Shown here: in pieces, positions 49,112 to 58,162 of the stretch
How positions within the stretch are numbered: position 1 is the stretch's first letter
Layout: each line of letters opens with the position of its first letter
Origin: Azonexus hydrophilus DSM 23864
GTDB taxonomy: Bacteria > Pseudomonadota > Gammaproteobacteria > Burkholderiales > Rhodocyclaceae
Direction: 5' to 3'
NCBI RefSeq assembly: GCF_000429605.1
Contig: NZ_AUCE01000011.1
Location: 62,001 to 126,000, forward strand
DNA: 64,000 nucleotides
Made by a program: the position numbers and the translations under genes
Notes under the pieces: generated by a model
What the model saw: the letters and a program-made list of their open reading frames with translations, nothing else
The model's database searches: none
Told to the model about the DNA's origin: nothing

Positions 49112-49695
49112 TTAGACGCACCTTCATCGGCCTGCTCGCCGCAACCGCCCTCGCTGCCTGTGGCGGCGGCGACACCCGTTTCAATCACACCGATCTGTCG
49201 GCAGGCAACATCTTCCCGGCCGGCACGCTGTTCGACGGCACCGGCCAGGCGCGCAGCCTGCAGGACTTTCATGGCAAGGCCGTGCTGGTTTTCTTCGGCT
49301 ACACCAGTTGCCCGGACATCTGCCCGAGCACCCTGCGCAAGTACGCCAGCCTGATCCGCAACCTGCGCAGCAAGGACGCCGAACGCCTGCAACTGGTGTT
49401 CATCTCGGTCGATCCGGAACGCGACACCCCCGAGCGCACCGACACCTACGTCAAATGGTTCAACCCAGCCTTCCTTGGCCTTTCCGGCACGGAACAGCAG
49501 ATCGCCGAAGTTGCCACCCAGTTCAAGGTGATTTACAGCAAGAAGGAAGTCGAAGGCGGCATGGGCTATGTCATCGACCACAGCGCCGGCGCCTACCTGA
49601 TCGACCCCAAGGGTCAGTTGCGCCTGGCGATTCCGGAAAATGCCGCGATCGAACCGGTAGTCACCGACTTGCTCAAACTGCTCGACGGAAAATGA
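49108..49695 (+). CDS. SCO1/SenC-family copper chaperone lipoprotein
   Basis: A 195-residue thioredoxin-fold protein with a lipoprotein signal (LLAATALAACGGG; lipidated Cys about residue 17). The copper ligands are the CPDICPS Cys pair near residues 69-73 and the distal His in VIDHSAGAYLID. SCO proteins deliver copper to the CuA site of cytochrome oxidase or act as thiol reductants. It overlaps mpl by four bases and ends at a terminator, so the two form a short operon. Confidence 0.91.
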   Translation: MIRRTFIGLLAATALAACGGGDTRFNHTDLSAGNIFPAGTLFDGTGQARSLQDFHGKAVLVFFGYTSCPDICPSTLRKYASLIRNLRSKDAERLQLVFISVDPERDTPERTDTYVKWFNPAFLGLSGTEQQIAEVATQFKVIYSKKEVEGGMGYVIDHSAGAYLIDPKGQLRLAIPENAAIEPVVTDLLKLLDGK

Positions 49696-49696
49696 A

Positions 49697-49722
49697 AAAA
49701 GCCCCGCCTGAGCGGGGCTTTT
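49697..49722. terminator. Bidirectional terminator between sco and maeB
   Basis: GCCCCGC (49701-49707) pairs with GCGGGGC (49712-49718) around CTGA, flanked by an A-run on the left and TTTT on the right. It begins two bases after the sco stop and 23 bases after the maeB stop in the other direction, so it suits both convergent genes. Confidence 0.9.
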
Positions 49723-49744
49723 GCTTGGCTGGGCCAGAAAAGGC

Positions 49745-52021
49745 TCAGCGCTCCATCGATTCGACGACGGCCAGCGCCGTCATGTTGACCAGGCGGCGAA
49801 CGGTCGCCGTCGAGGTCAGCACATGCACCGGACGGGCTGCGCCGAGCAGGATGGGGCCGATGGTCACGCCTTCGCCGGCGGTCATCTTCAACAGATTGTA
49901 GGAGATGTTGGCGGCGTCGATGTTGGGCATGACCAGCAGGTTGGCTTCGCCCTTGAGCGGCGAATCCGGGTTGGCCTCGCGGCGGACGTCTTCGCTCAGC
50001 GCCGAATCGCCGTGCATTTCGCCGTCGACTTCCAGTTCGCCGGCCGACATCGCCGACACCAACCCGGCGGCAACGCTCATCTTGCGCGCCGATTCCGAAC
50101 TGCCAGAACCGAAGTTGGAGTGCGACAACAGAGCCGCCTTCGGGTGACTACCGAAGCGCTTGACCTGCTCGGCGGCCATCAGCGTCATCTCGGCGATTTC
50201 CTCGGCCGTCGGATTTTCGTTAACGTGGGTATCGCAGATGAACAGCGAGCGCCCCGGCAACATCAGGTAGTTCATCGCTGCCAGCGTATTGACGCCGCTG
50301 CGCTTGCCGATGATCTGGCTGATCACGCCGAGGTGATGGCTGTACTGGCCGGTCATGCCGCAGATCAGGCCGTCGGCGTAGCCGAGCTTGAGCAGCATGG
50401 CGCCGATCACCGTCGGCTTGCGGCGCAGGGTTTCCTTGGCGATCGCCGGAGTGACGCCACGACGCACCATCAGCTTGTGATAGGCGGTCCAGCACTCACG
50501 GTAACGCTCGTCGGATTCCGGATTGACGACGTCGAAATCGACACCCGGCTTGATCCGCAGATTGGCCTTCTCGAGGCGCAGCGCAATGATGTCGGGGCGA
50601 CCGATCAGGATCGGACGGGCGAATTTTTCCTCGATCACCACTTGAACGGCACGCAACACGCGCTCATCTTCGCCCTCGGCGTAGATGATGCGCTTGCCCT
50701 GGGCCTGCCGTGCGGCCTGGAAGATGGCGCGCATGCCGACGCCGGTGTGATAAACGAATTCCGACAGCTTGGCACGATAAGCGGCCCAGTCGGTGATCGG
50801 CCGGGTGGCGACGCCGGAGTCGATGGCGGCCTGGGCGACGGCCGGCGCGATCTTGACGATCAGGCGCGGGTCGAAAGGCTTGGGAATCAGGTATTCCGGG
50901 CCGAAGGTCAGGTCGTGGCCGGGGTAGGCCATGGCCACTTCATCGGTGACTTCGGCTTCGGCCAGTTCGGCGATGGCACGCACCGAGGCCATCTTCATTT
51001 CTTCGGTGATGCGGGTGGCGCCGACGTCGAGCGCACCGCGGAAGATGAAGGGGAAGCAGAGGACGTTGTTGACCTGGTTCACATAGTCGGAACGGCCGGT
51101 GGCGATGATCGCCTCCGGGCGGACTTCCTTGACCAGCTCCGGCATGATTTCCGGGGTCGGATTGGCCAGCGCGAAGACCATGGGCTTCTCGGCCATGCTC
51201 TTGACCATGTCCTGGTTGACCACACCGGCCGCCGACAGACCGAGGAAGACGTCGGCGCCGACCATGGCATCGGCCAGCGTGCGCTTGTCGGTCTCCTGGG
51301 CGTAGCGGGCCTTGGTTTCGTCCATGCCGCCCGGACGGCCGACGTAGATGACGCCCTTGGAGTCGCAGATGGTGATGTTCTCGCGCTTGACGCCAAGATC
51401 GCACCACAGGTTCACGCAGGAGATGGCGGCGGCGCCGGCGCCGGAAACGACCACCTTGATCTCTTCGATCTTCTTGCCGACCACCTTGAGACCGTTGAGC
51501 ATGGCGGCGGCGGAAATGATCGCGGTGCCGTGCTGGTCGTCGTGGAAGACGGGGATATTCATCCGCTCCTTCAGCTTCTGCTCGATGTAGAAGCACTCCG
51601 GCGCCTTGATGTCTTCGAGGTTGATGCCGCCGAGCGTTGGCTCAAGCGCGGCGATCATGTCGATCAGCTTGTCCGGGTCGTTCTCGGCCAGCTCGATGTC
51701 GAACACGTCGATACCGGCGAACTTCTTGAACAGGCAGCCCTTGCCTTCCATGACCGGCTTCGAGGCCAGCGGGCCGATGTTGCCCAAGCCGAGCACGGCG
51801 GTACCGTTGGTGACGACACCGACCAGATTGGCGCGCGAGGTGTACAACGCGGCAGTCGATTCGTCCTCGACGATGGCGTCACAGGCAGCAGCGACGCCTG
51901 GCGAGTAGGCCAGCGCCAGATCGCGCTGGTTGGTCAGGCCCTTGGTCGGGCGAACGGAAATCTTGCCCGGGGTGGGCCAGCGGTGATATTCCAGTGCGGC
52001 TTCGCGCAAATCCTTTTCCAC
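49745..52021 (-). CDS. maeB: NADP-dependent malic enzyme with phosphotransacetylase-like domain
   Basis: A 758-residue MaeB. The N-terminal 430 residues are the malic enzyme ([22 protein letters not shown] with metal-binding Asp, [12 protein letters not shown] nucleotide loop); the remainder is a Pta-like domain that binds acetyl-CoA and acts in regulation, not phosphate transfer. It converts malate to pyruvate with NADPH. The start is GTG 52021 with GAGGAA upstream. It stands alone between two terminators. Confidence 0.95.
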   Translation of the reverse strand: MEKDLREAALEYHRWPTPGKISVRPTKGLTNQRDLALAYSPGVAAACDAIVEDESTAALYTSRANLVGVVTNGTAVLGLGNIGPLASKPVMEGKGCLFKKFAGIDVFDIELAENDPDKLIDMIAALEPTLGGINLEDIKAPECFYIEQKLKERMNIPVFHDDQHGTAIISAAAMLNGLKVVGKKIEEIKVVVSGAGAAAISCVNLWCDLGVKRENITICDSKGVIYVGRPGGMDETKARYAQETDKRTLADAMVGADVFLGLSAAGVVNQDMVKSMAEKPMVFALANPTPEIMPELVKEVRPEAIIATGRSDYVNQVNNVLCFPFIFRGALDVGATRITEEMKMASVRAIAELAEAEVTDEVAMAYPGHDLTFGPEYLIPKPFDPRLIVKIAPAVAQAAIDSGVATRPITDWAAYRAKLSEFVYHTGVGMRAIFQAARQAQGKRIIYAEGEDERVLRAVQVVIEEKFARPILIGRPDIIALRLEKANLRIKPGVDFDVVNPESDERYRECWTAYHKLMVRRGVTPAIAKETLRRKPTVIGAMLLKLGYADGLICGMTGQYSHHLGVISQIIGKRSGVNTLAAMNYLMLPGRSLFICDTHVNENPTAEEIAEMTLMAAEQVKRFGSHPKAALLSHSNFGSGSSESARKMSVAAGLVSAMSAGELEVDGEMHGDSALSEDVRREANPDSPLKGEANLLVMPNIDAANISYNLLKMTAGEGVTIGPILLGAARPVHVLTSTATVRRLVNMTALAVVESMER

Positions 52022-52067
52022 GGAAATTCCTCGGCAAACGTGTTAGGGAAAACCCTGCAGGTTACTC

Positions 52068-52088
52068 CAAAAAACCCCGCACGGGTTT
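52068..52088 (-). terminator. Terminator of the nickel-uptake operon
   Basis: On the minus strand AAACCC (52088-52083) pairs with GGGTTT (52077-52072) around five bases, continuing into a run of six T. It lies 55 bases after the nikO stop and 47 bases before maeB. Confidence 0.72.
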
Positions 52089-52142
52089 CGTAATTATGAA
52101 TTATTGCTTAGACCGGTGGATTTTTCCACTCGTCAGCAAAAC

Positions 52143-52937
52143 TCAGGACGACTCCCAGTCGTGTACGTGCAGATGGGCATGTGCCTGCCCCCCGTGCCGA
52201 TGCCGGTGACGATGCGCCAGTCCGGCCGCCTTCAGTAGTTCAAGGTCCTGCAGCGCAGCCGTCAGCGGCCCGTCGTAACACAGGCGGCCTTCGCCATTCA
52301 GGATCAGCGCACGCTCGCCCAGCTCGGCCGCCAGACTGAGGTTGTGCGTGCTGACCAGCACGGTGCGTCCCGATTCGAGCAGGGTATCGATCAACCAGCC
52401 GACCGTCGCCGGATCCAGCGATGCGCTCGGCTCGTCGAGCGCCAGGAAGGAAGGATCGAGCGCCAGCAAGCAGGCCAGCGCGACTTTCTGCTTCTGGCCG
52501 CCGGACAAGGCGAACGGCGCCTCGTCAAGCAAGGCCGACAGGCCCAGTTCAGCGGCCCAGCGTGCCACCCGCTGATCGCCATCGGACAAGCCGAGTTGCC
52601 GGGGCCCGTAGGCAATTTCCTCGCGCACCGTCGGATTGAACAGCATCGCCTCCGGGTGCTGGAACAAGAGCACGTTGTCCTGACGGAAACGGCGGGCAAA
52701 ATCGCGTTGCCTCAGCAGATCCTTGGACAGCATGCGCCCCTGCCAGGCAATCGTGCCCTGTGTCGGCTGCAGCAGTCCGTTGACCAGGCGCAGCAGCGTC
52801 GACTTGCCGGCTCCGTTCGGCCCGAGCAGCACCACCTTCTCACCGACTTCGATACGGAAACTCAGGTCGGCGAAGACCGACCGGCCGTCGGGCCAGGCGT
52901 AGGCGACCCCATTAAATTCCAGCAATGGGTCAGCCAT
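52143..52937 (-). CDS. nikO: ECF-type nickel/cobalt transporter, ATPase subunit with His-rich tail
   Basis: A 264-residue ABC ATPase of the CbiO/NikO type. Walker A is VVLLGPNGAGKSTLL near residue 38, the signature is ALSGGQKQKVALACLLALDP, Walker B LALDEPSASLD, and the switch His in STHNLSL. The C-terminal 24 residues contain eight His in alternating pattern (HRHRHRH and HAHLHVH), a probable metal-binding tail. It overlaps nikQ by eight bases. Nickel rather than cobalt is inferred from the NikR operator and nikR upstream. Confidence 0.92.
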   Translation of the reverse strand: MADPLLEFNGVAYAWPDGRSVFADLSFRIEVGEKVVLLGPNGAGKSTLLRLVNGLLQPTQGTIAWQGRMLSKDLLRQRDFARRFRQDNVLLFQHPEAMLFNPTVREEIAYGPRQLGLSDGDQRVARWAAELGLSALLDEAPFALSGGQKQKVALACLLALDPSFLALDEPSASLDPATVGWLIDTLLESGRTVLVSTHNLSLAAELGERALILNGEGRLCYDGPLTAALQDLELLKAAGLAHRHRHRHGGQAHAHLHVHDWESS

Positions 52938-53484
52938 CGAAACTCCCGCGTGAGCGCATCGCCTGCGCCGATTGTTCGGCGCCGTGCAAAGCCTTTTCCA
53001 TCAAGGCGCCACCCTGCACTCCGGCATGGCGGAGCAAGGTCGTCGGCTTTGGCGGCAGCGGATTGCGGCTGCGAAACGCCGCCCGGAAATCGTCGAGCAG
53101 GCGCCGGTAAACAACCACCTGGCCGAGCGTCAGTGTCGCCACCATGGACAACAACGGCCAACCGCGCAGGGCATCGAGCAGGCGCACGCGCTCGACCACC
53201 CAGAACCCCAGATAGACCAGCAGCAGCACCCGCAGGTTGATCAACAGCAAGGGCGCCCACACCGGCTGCGCCCGCCAGGCGGCGAGCAGCGCATAGGCCA
53301 GGCTGACGCTGGCGTTGAACAGCAGCAAGGCAAACACCGCGCGTTTCAGCAGCGACCAGCGTGACGCCCCCGCCGCCAGCAGGGCGGCCAGCAGCCCGAA
53401 CGCCAGCCACGACGGCTCGTGGATGAAGCTGATTGCCAGCACGGCACCGGCATAACCGGCGAGCCAGAGGCGGGCGCGATTCAT
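52930..53484 (-). CDS. nikQ: ECF-type nickel/cobalt transporter, transmembrane coupling subunit
   Basis: A 184-residue CbiQ/NikQ-type T component with several membrane helices (LWLAGYAGAVLAISFI, VLLLVYLGFWVVERV) and the ATPase-coupling Ala-Arg-Gly-type region near the end (SAQAMRSRGSF). It is shorter than the typical 220-250 residues, mainly before the first coupling helix. It overlaps nikM and nikO by four and eight bases, as in a translationally coupled operon. Confidence 0.87.
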   Translation of the reverse strand: MNRARLWLAGYAGAVLAISFIHEPSWLAFGLLAALLAAGASRWSLLKRAVFALLLFNASVSLAYALLAAWRAQPVWAPLLLINLRVLLLVYLGFWVVERVRLLDALRGWPLLSMVATLTLGQVVVYRRLLDDFRAAFRSRNPLPPKPTTLLRHAGVQGGALMEKALHGAEQSAQAMRSRGSFDG

Positions 53485-54125
53485 GCGGCGACCCAGCCTT
53501 TGCGCCGTGCCAGACGCCAGACGAACAAGGTCAGCGCCGCCTCGCCGACACCGATCAGCAGATGCGGCAAGAGCACGGCCGGCACGGTGATTTCCGGGCC
53601 GAGCGGGAAGAACAGCGGGGTGCCGTCGTCGCGCCGGGCTATGGTCGGCTGCAGGCCGAGTACCAGGGCAACGATCAAGGCAGAGACCTGCAGCGAAACG
53701 AAAGCGGCCACCACCACCGCGACGTCCTCATTGAAACGCGCCAGCGAGCGATACAAACCAACCGCCACCAAGGCCCCGACCAGGCCCAGGGCCAGCGCAT
53801 TAACACCCAGCGCGGTAATGCCGCCGGCGCCGAACAGCAGCGCCTGCAGCAGCAGCACGCCGCTGTAAGCGAGAAACGCAAGGCGCACACCGAACACCAG
53901 CGCCAGCACCGCCACCCCGAGCGCATGCCCGGAGGTCCCGCCGGGCAGCGGCAGCATGATCAGGCCAAGCGCGTAGGCCAGCGCCGTCAGCATGGCCAGA
54001 CGCGGCACCAGCGTCTCGTCGAGCCGTCCGACCAGCCCGCGGCCGGCCCAGGCCCAGGCAGCCGCCGCCACGCCCCAGGCGGGCAACCAGGTCTGCGGCG
54101 ACAGGAATCCGTCGGGAATATGCAT
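53481..54125 (-). CDS. nikM: ECF-type nickel/cobalt transporter, substrate-binding subunit
   Basis: A 214-residue CbiM/NikM-type S component starting MHIPDGFLSPQTW, the conserved N-terminal loop that supplies metal ligands (Met1, His2) in solved family structures, so the start is certain. Six to seven membrane helices follow (LMLPLPGGTSGHALG near residue 55). No separate CbiN is present; NikK and NikL presumably replace it. It lies nine bases after the outer-membrane gene. Confidence 0.92.
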   Translation of the reverse strand: MHIPDGFLSPQTWLPAWGVAAAAWAWAGRGLVGRLDETLVPRLAMLTALAYALGLIMLPLPGGTSGHALGVAVLALVFGVRLAFLAYSGVLLLQALLFGAGGITALGVNALALGLVGALVAVGLYRSLARFNEDVAVVVAAFVSLQVSALIVALVLGLQPTIARRDDGTPLFFPLGPEITVPAVLLPHLLIGVGEAALTLFVWRLARRKGWVAA

Positions 54126-54134
54126 CGATCAGGG

Positions 54135-55124
54135 TCAGAACGTCAGCGAAGTGGAGAAGATCAGACGGTATTTTTCCTTACCCTCGGCACCCTGCTGCGT
54201 ATTCGATTCGTTGAGCCGGGTCCACACCGGCTTCTTGATGCCAAGCGCGAAGCTGGCATTGTGCCAGTAGGCACGCACCCCGGGCATCACATATAGCATG
54301 CGTCCACCGGTACCTGCCTCGCCGACACCATCGACACGGTCGCGACCGAGCGCCAGGTATTGCACTTCAAGCACGGGATCAAGGCGGAAAGCCTTGTCCG
54401 GCATGGTCAGCGCCCGCCAGGACAACGCCGCGTTGAGGCGGTTCTCGGCACCGAACTGCACCCGCTCGCCATTGGCGTAGGTATAAGGCTGAAAGCGAAA
54501 GGTTGATGCTTCCAGATTCAGGGTCAGCGTCTGGCTGAGCATCTTGCTCGCAGTCACGCCAAGCGACCACGCCGGCTTGCCGAAGCCCAGCGATTTGCCT
54601 GCATCGATGCTGCCGTCGGCCAGACGGTGATTGGCACTGCCGGTCGGCAAGGTACTGCCGGCAAAAACGCTGAAATGCCAGTCCTCCAGATCATCAAGGC
54701 TTTCATTGGCCGGCGTCAGCTGCCAGCCGTCCTGGTCGTAGCGAAAACCGATCTGTCCCATCACCGAGGCATCGGCCCAACCGCGCGAATCGAGCCCGCC
54801 CGACGCCTCGACCTTGGCATGATGCGGCACGAACAGGTAGGCCGAAAACCACGGGGTTACGCCGTAACCCAGCCCGAGCATGGAAAAGCGGGCGTAGTCG
54901 GCATTCGGCGCCGCCCAATCGTATTGCTTGAAGCGTGCCTCATCCACTTTCAGGTAAGCCAGCATCGCCCCTGCCGGCAACAGCGACGAAGACGCCGACT
55001 CGATCGGTGCCCCCGGCCCTTGCAGACCGGCGGCCCCCACGCCGGCAACACCGTGGTGCGCCAGTGCCGGCTGGGCAAAAGCGGCCGCCAGCAAGGCCCC
55101 GGCGCGCAAGACGGCTGTGTTCAT
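54135..55124 (-). CDS. Predicted outer-membrane barrel protein of the nickel operon
   Basis: A 329-residue protein with a signal peptide (AGALLAAAFAQPALA), a mature N-terminus starting HHGVAGVG, and alternating beta strands ending LIFSTSLTF with C-terminal Phe, typical of outer-membrane barrels. It resembles the loose transporter family that includes MetA-type phenol pathway proteins, but I do not recognise a substrate. Its place inside the nik operon suggests a metal-related role, such as passage of nickel across the outer membrane. The ATG at 55124 has GGAGGAAAA upstream and overlaps nikL by four bases. Confidence 0.72.
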   Translation of the reverse strand: MNTAVLRAGALLAAAFAQPALAHHGVAGVGAAGLQGPGAPIESASSSLLPAGAMLAYLKVDEARFKQYDWAAPNADYARFSMLGLGYGVTPWFSAYLFVPHHAKVEASGGLDSRGWADASVMGQIGFRYDQDGWQLTPANESLDDLEDWHFSVFAGSTLPTGSANHRLADGSIDAGKSLGFGKPAWSLGVTASKMLSQTLTLNLEASTFRFQPYTYANGERVQFGAENRLNAALSWRALTMPDKAFRLDPVLEVQYLALGRDRVDGVGEAGTGGRMLYVMPGVRAYWHNASFALGIKKPVWTRLNESNTQQGAEGKEKYRLIFSTSLTF

Positions 55125-55543
55125 CGTTTTTTCCTCCCCAGGTAAAGCTGCCACAGCCCGAACAGGCCGAAAATCGTTCCCAGACCGCCGAGCCACAGTG
55201 CCGTCCGCGGCGTTTCGGCAAGCGGCGGTGTCACCGCGAGTTCGCCGGAAATTGCCGAAATCTGCCGGTCGACCCCATGACCGTCTTCCGACCAGGCTTT
55301 CAGTCGCCACTCACCCGGTGTATCGGCAATGAACACCACCCGACCGGCGACATCGGTCCGGCCAACCTGCGCGGGCGTCTCGCTACCGGCCGGATAAAGC
55401 TCGTAGGCCTCGAAGGCAAAGGGCTGAGCGTCGGCGTAGCGCAGCGTGACCACGGTGGCCGTCGCGCCAGCGGTATTGACCTGGACCTCATGCGCCGTCG
55501 CCGTGCCAGCAAGCAGCAGCCAAACCACAAGTAGGCGCCTCAT
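55121..55543 (-). CDS. nikL: NikL-like membrane-anchored accessory component of nickel uptake
   Basis: A 140-residue protein with a signal peptide (LLVVWLLLAGTATA), a periplasmic beta-rich domain (FEAYELYPAGSETPAQVGRTD, GRVVFIADTPGEWRLKAW), and a C-terminal membrane helix (LWLGGLGTIFGLFGLWQLYL) with basic end. This is the layout of NikL, an extra component of some Nik-type ECF transporters that lack NikN. Overlaps with both neighbours by four bases. Confidence 0.75.
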   Translation of the reverse strand: MRRLLVVWLLLAGTATAHEVQVNTAGATATVVTLRYADAQPFAFEAYELYPAGSETPAQVGRTDVAGRVVFIADTPGEWRLKAWSEDGHGVDRQISAISGELAVTPPLAETPRTALWLGGLGTIFGLFGLWQLYLGRKKR

Positions 55544-56232
55544 CGGGCAATCTCGAACTGCAGCGTCGCGCTGCGTAGCGAGCGGTCGGCCTTGCCGTCG
55601 GTGAGCGGCGTCTCCAGCGTCGTCGAAATCAGTTGCACGCCAGCATGGCGCAGACGGATCGCAATCCGCCCATCGGCACCGGTGACGCCGCGCGTATCGT
55701 CGCCATAGGCGACCGGCAGAGCGGCGACCGGCTGGCCGTCGTCGGTGACCAGCAAGCTCAATTTGTCGCCACTGGCCAGCGTCAGCGGATCGCGCAGCGG
55801 CGTGATTTCCAGGCCCTGCCCGAGCGGCTGGCCGGCCGCCGGCAGCCAGCGGCCGATACGCTTCACCGACTCGGCCGCATGCCAGCTACGGAGCACGCCG
55901 CTCATCCCGGTTTTCGGCACGTTCTTGGTTTCCCAGGCCGTCTTCGTCCAGTAGCCGGAAACATACTGTGCCTGCAGCACGGCGCAGCCACCCGGCAGGC
56001 GCACCGGCGAGCTTGGCGGAACGGTCAGCGCCCGCTGTCGGCCTTCGCCGTCAAGGCAACGCGCGCCGACCACCCGCGCCGCATCGTAGGGGACGGTCTC
56101 GGCGCCGGCATGGGCGGAATGACGGTGGCCCTGGAGCAACACCAGTTCGTTGCCATCGGGTTCCAGCCAGAGATCATGCGCCCAGGCGAACGAGGAGCAA
56201 CACAACAACAGGAAAAGCAGCGGAGCACGCAT
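55540..56232 (-). CDS. nikK: NikK-like periplasmic DUF4198 protein
   Basis: A 230-residue exported protein: signal peptide (LLFLLLCCSSFAWA), then HDLWLEPDG, the typical start of DUF4198 proteins such as NikK, and two beta-sandwich halves (LEITPLRDPLTLASGDKL, GVTGADGRIAIRLRHAGV). The His-Asp at the mature N-terminus may bind metal. It is the first gene of the nik operon, directly downstream of the NikR-type operator. Confidence 0.77.
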   Translation of the reverse strand: MRAPLLFLLLCCSSFAWAHDLWLEPDGNELVLLQGHRHSAHAGAETVPYDAARVVGARCLDGEGRQRALTVPPSSPVRLPGGCAVLQAQYVSGYWTKTAWETKNVPKTGMSGVLRSWHAAESVKRIGRWLPAAGQPLGQGLEITPLRDPLTLASGDKLSLLVTDDGQPVAALPVAYGDDTRGVTGADGRIAIRLRHAGVQLISTTLETPLTDGKADRSLRSATLQFEIAR

Positions 56233-56245
56233 GACCGGGCAAGCC

Positions 56246-56276
56246 TTGTATGAAAATATTTACTATCTTCATACAA
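56246..56276. promoter_or_regulatory. NikR-type operator upstream of nikK
   Basis: TTGTATGAA (56246-56254) and TTCATACAA (56268-56276) are perfect inverted repeats. They contain GTATGA-N15-TCATAC, nearly identical to the E. coli NikR operator GTATGA-N16-TCATAC (one base shorter spacer). The site ends 14 bases before the nikK ATG and covers the only plausible promoter. A nikR gene is encoded 1.4 kb upstream. Confidence 0.85.
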
Positions 56277-56343
56277 AATCCGTGCCCGCGCCATAAGTCA
56301 TTGTGCGTATTCGATTTACGCTTCTACGCTGGACGCCAAGTGG

Positions 56344-57663
56344 TCAGCAACTTTCCACTGGCAGTGTCAGCGTGAATTCCGCCCCACCTTCCGGGCGGTT
56401 GGCGGCGCGCAGGTGGCCACCGTGGCGTTCGGCGATGCCGTAGCTGATCGACAGGCCAAGGCCGGTGCCCTGGCCGACCGGCTTGGTGGTGAAGAAGGGT
56501 TCGAACAACTGCGCCAGGTTGGCCTCGGGGATGCCGGGACCATTGTCGAGGAAACGCAGCTCCAGTTTCCCGTCGGCGACCTGCCCGGTGACCAGCAACT
56601 GCGCATCGGCCTGGCCGGCGGTGGCGTCACAGGCGTTCTGGACGAGGTTCATCGCCACCTGCTGCAGTTGACCGGACGAGCCGCGACAGCGCAGGCCGGG
56701 CGGCAGGTCGATGTCGACCGCGAACTTGCCGGCCGCGCTCTGGCTGACCCAGCGGACGGCGCGCTCGACCACCTCGTTGACGTCGACTTCCTCGGGTGCC
56801 GCACGGTCGACGGCAGAAAAGCGCTTGAGTGCGTCGACGATGTCGCGGGTGCGCTCGGCGCCTTCGATCATGCCGTCGATCAAGTGCGGCATGTCGGCCA
56901 GGATGCGGTCGATGCGGAGTTCCCGGCGCAGTTCGGGCAGGCTGGCGAGTTCGCCGGCGTGCACTGCATCGATATAGCTGCCGAGACGGCCGGCGTAGCG
57001 TTGCAGCGAGAGCACGTTACCAAGCACGAAGCTGATCGGATTGTTCAGTTCGTGGGCGACGCCGGCCACCAGCCGGCCCAGCGAAACCATCTTCTCAGCA
57101 TGCAGCAGTTGGCTTTGCGTGCGCTTCAGATCGTCGTGCGCCTGACGCAAGGCATGGTAGGCCTTGCGCAGTTCGCCGACTGGCCGGCCGGTAACCACCA
57201 CGCCCATCAGCTTGCCGGTCTGCGACACGCGCGGCGTGCAGTTCATCGACACCGGCACCGTCGAACCGTCACCGGCACGCAGGAAGAATTCGCAATCGTG
57301 CACGCCTTCGCGGGCGTAGCGGGCAAACAGGTCGCGGGCGCGGGCGCGCTCGACCTCATCGGCGAACAGGTCGAAGACCGGCGTATGCGCCAGCTCTTCC
57401 ATGCTTTTGCCGGCGAAGTGGCAGAGCGAGGGATTGACCTCTTCGATACCGCCGTTGCGATCGCAGACGATCAGGATGTCGGACATCGAGGCGAGCACGC
57501 TCTCGATGAACTGGTGCGACTCTTCGAGCGCGGCATTCTTTTCTTCGAGGGCAACTTCATACTGGAGGAGGTCGTTATAGACCTCGTCCATCTTCTGGAT
57601 CACTTCGATCCAGGCCTGCTCGCCGCCGCCGGCGAATTCAGCGGGTGGGGCGGTAGTGGACAT
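56344..57663 (-). CDS. Soluble PAS-domain sensor histidine kinase
   Basis: About 439 residues with no membrane segment. A short coiled coil is followed by a PAS domain (SMSDILIVCDRNGGIEEVNPS), a second coiled coil, the phosphoacceptor His in LVAGVAHELNNPISFVLGNV, and an HATPase domain (NLVQNACDAT, DNGPGIP, GTGLGLSIS). The layout and H-box resemble HupT/HoxJ kinases of hydrogenase control, which would fit the nickel context, but that is inference. The start is ATG 57663 or 57675, both inside nikR (26-38 base overlap). No partner response regulator is in the window. Confidence 0.85.
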   Translation of the reverse strand: MSTTAPPAEFAGGGEQAWIEVIQKMDEVYNDLLQYEVALEEKNAALEESHQFIESVLASMSDILIVCDRNGGIEEVNPSLCHFAGKSMEELAHTPVFDLFADEVERARARDLFARYAREGVHDCEFFLRAGDGSTVPVSMNCTPRVSQTGKLMGVVVTGRPVGELRKAYHALRQAHDDLKRTQSQLLHAEKMVSLGRLVAGVAHELNNPISFVLGNVLSLQRYAGRLGSYIDAVHAGELASLPELRRELRIDRILADMPHLIDGMIEGAERTRDIVDALKRFSAVDRAAPEEVDVNEVVERAVRWVSQSAAGKFAVDIDLPPGLRCRGSSGQLQQVAMNLVQNACDATAGQADAQLLVTGQVADGKLELRFLDNGPGIPEANLAQLFEPFFTTKPVGQGTGLGLSISYGIAERHGGHLRAANRPEGGAEFTLTLPVESC

Positions 57664-58102
57664 GGTCGCTGCCATGGGCGTCGTGGGCGTGGTGGTATTC
57701 GGCCTCCAGCGCCACCAGGTTGAGATGGCCGTGGCGCACGCCGCGCTCGGCGATCAGGGCATCGGCAAATTGCCGGACGTCGGCCGTCGCCCCCTTGAGA
57801 ATGACCGTTTCCAGGCAGTTGTCGTGGTCCAGGTGGGCGTGCATGGCCGCCACGGTCAGGTCGTGGTGGTCATGCTGCAGGCGGGTCAGGCGCTCCGACA
57901 GCTCGCGCTCGTGGTGATCGTAGACATAGGACAGATTGGCCACGCACTGACCGGCCGGCTTGCCGCGCTGGCGATCGTGCTCGATCGCGCCACGAATCAG
58001 GTCGCGGACGGCTTCGGAACGATTGACGTAGCCGCGGGCAGCAATCAGTTCGTCGAACTGCCGGGCGAGCGAGTCATCCAGCGAAATGGTGAAGCGTTCC
58101 AT
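57638..58102 (-). CDS. nikR: NikR, nickel-responsive ribbon-helix-helix repressor
   Basis: A 154-residue regulator: RHH DNA-binding domain (RFTISLDDSLARQFDELI, NRSEAVRDLIRG) and ACT-like nickel domain with the ligand set in MHAHLDHDNCLE (two His and the Cys of the high-affinity square-planar site). The C-terminus adds a 22-residue tail with six His. Nickel-bound NikR represses uptake; a matching operator lies at 56246-56276. ATG 58102 has AAGGAG eight bases upstream; it overlaps the histidine kinase gene. Confidence 0.95.
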   Translation of the reverse strand: MERFTISLDDSLARQFDELIAARGYVNRSEAVRDLIRGAIEHDRQRGKPAGQCVANLSYVYDHHERELSERLTRLQHDHHDLTVAAMHAHLDHDNCLETVILKGATADVRQFADALIAERGVRHGHLNLVALEAEYHHAHDAHGSDHVHYRPTR

Positions 58103-58162
58103 CAATCAGGCTCCTTGAAAACACGCCTGCCACAATGCCGCCATTCGCTGGCGCTGGCAAGA

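Noticed and set aside
52143..56232. Cobalt (CbiMQO) rather than nickel transport
   Set aside because: Sequence alone cannot separate the two, but no cobalamin riboswitch or CbiN is present, while a NikR operator, nikR, NikK- and NikL-like genes are.
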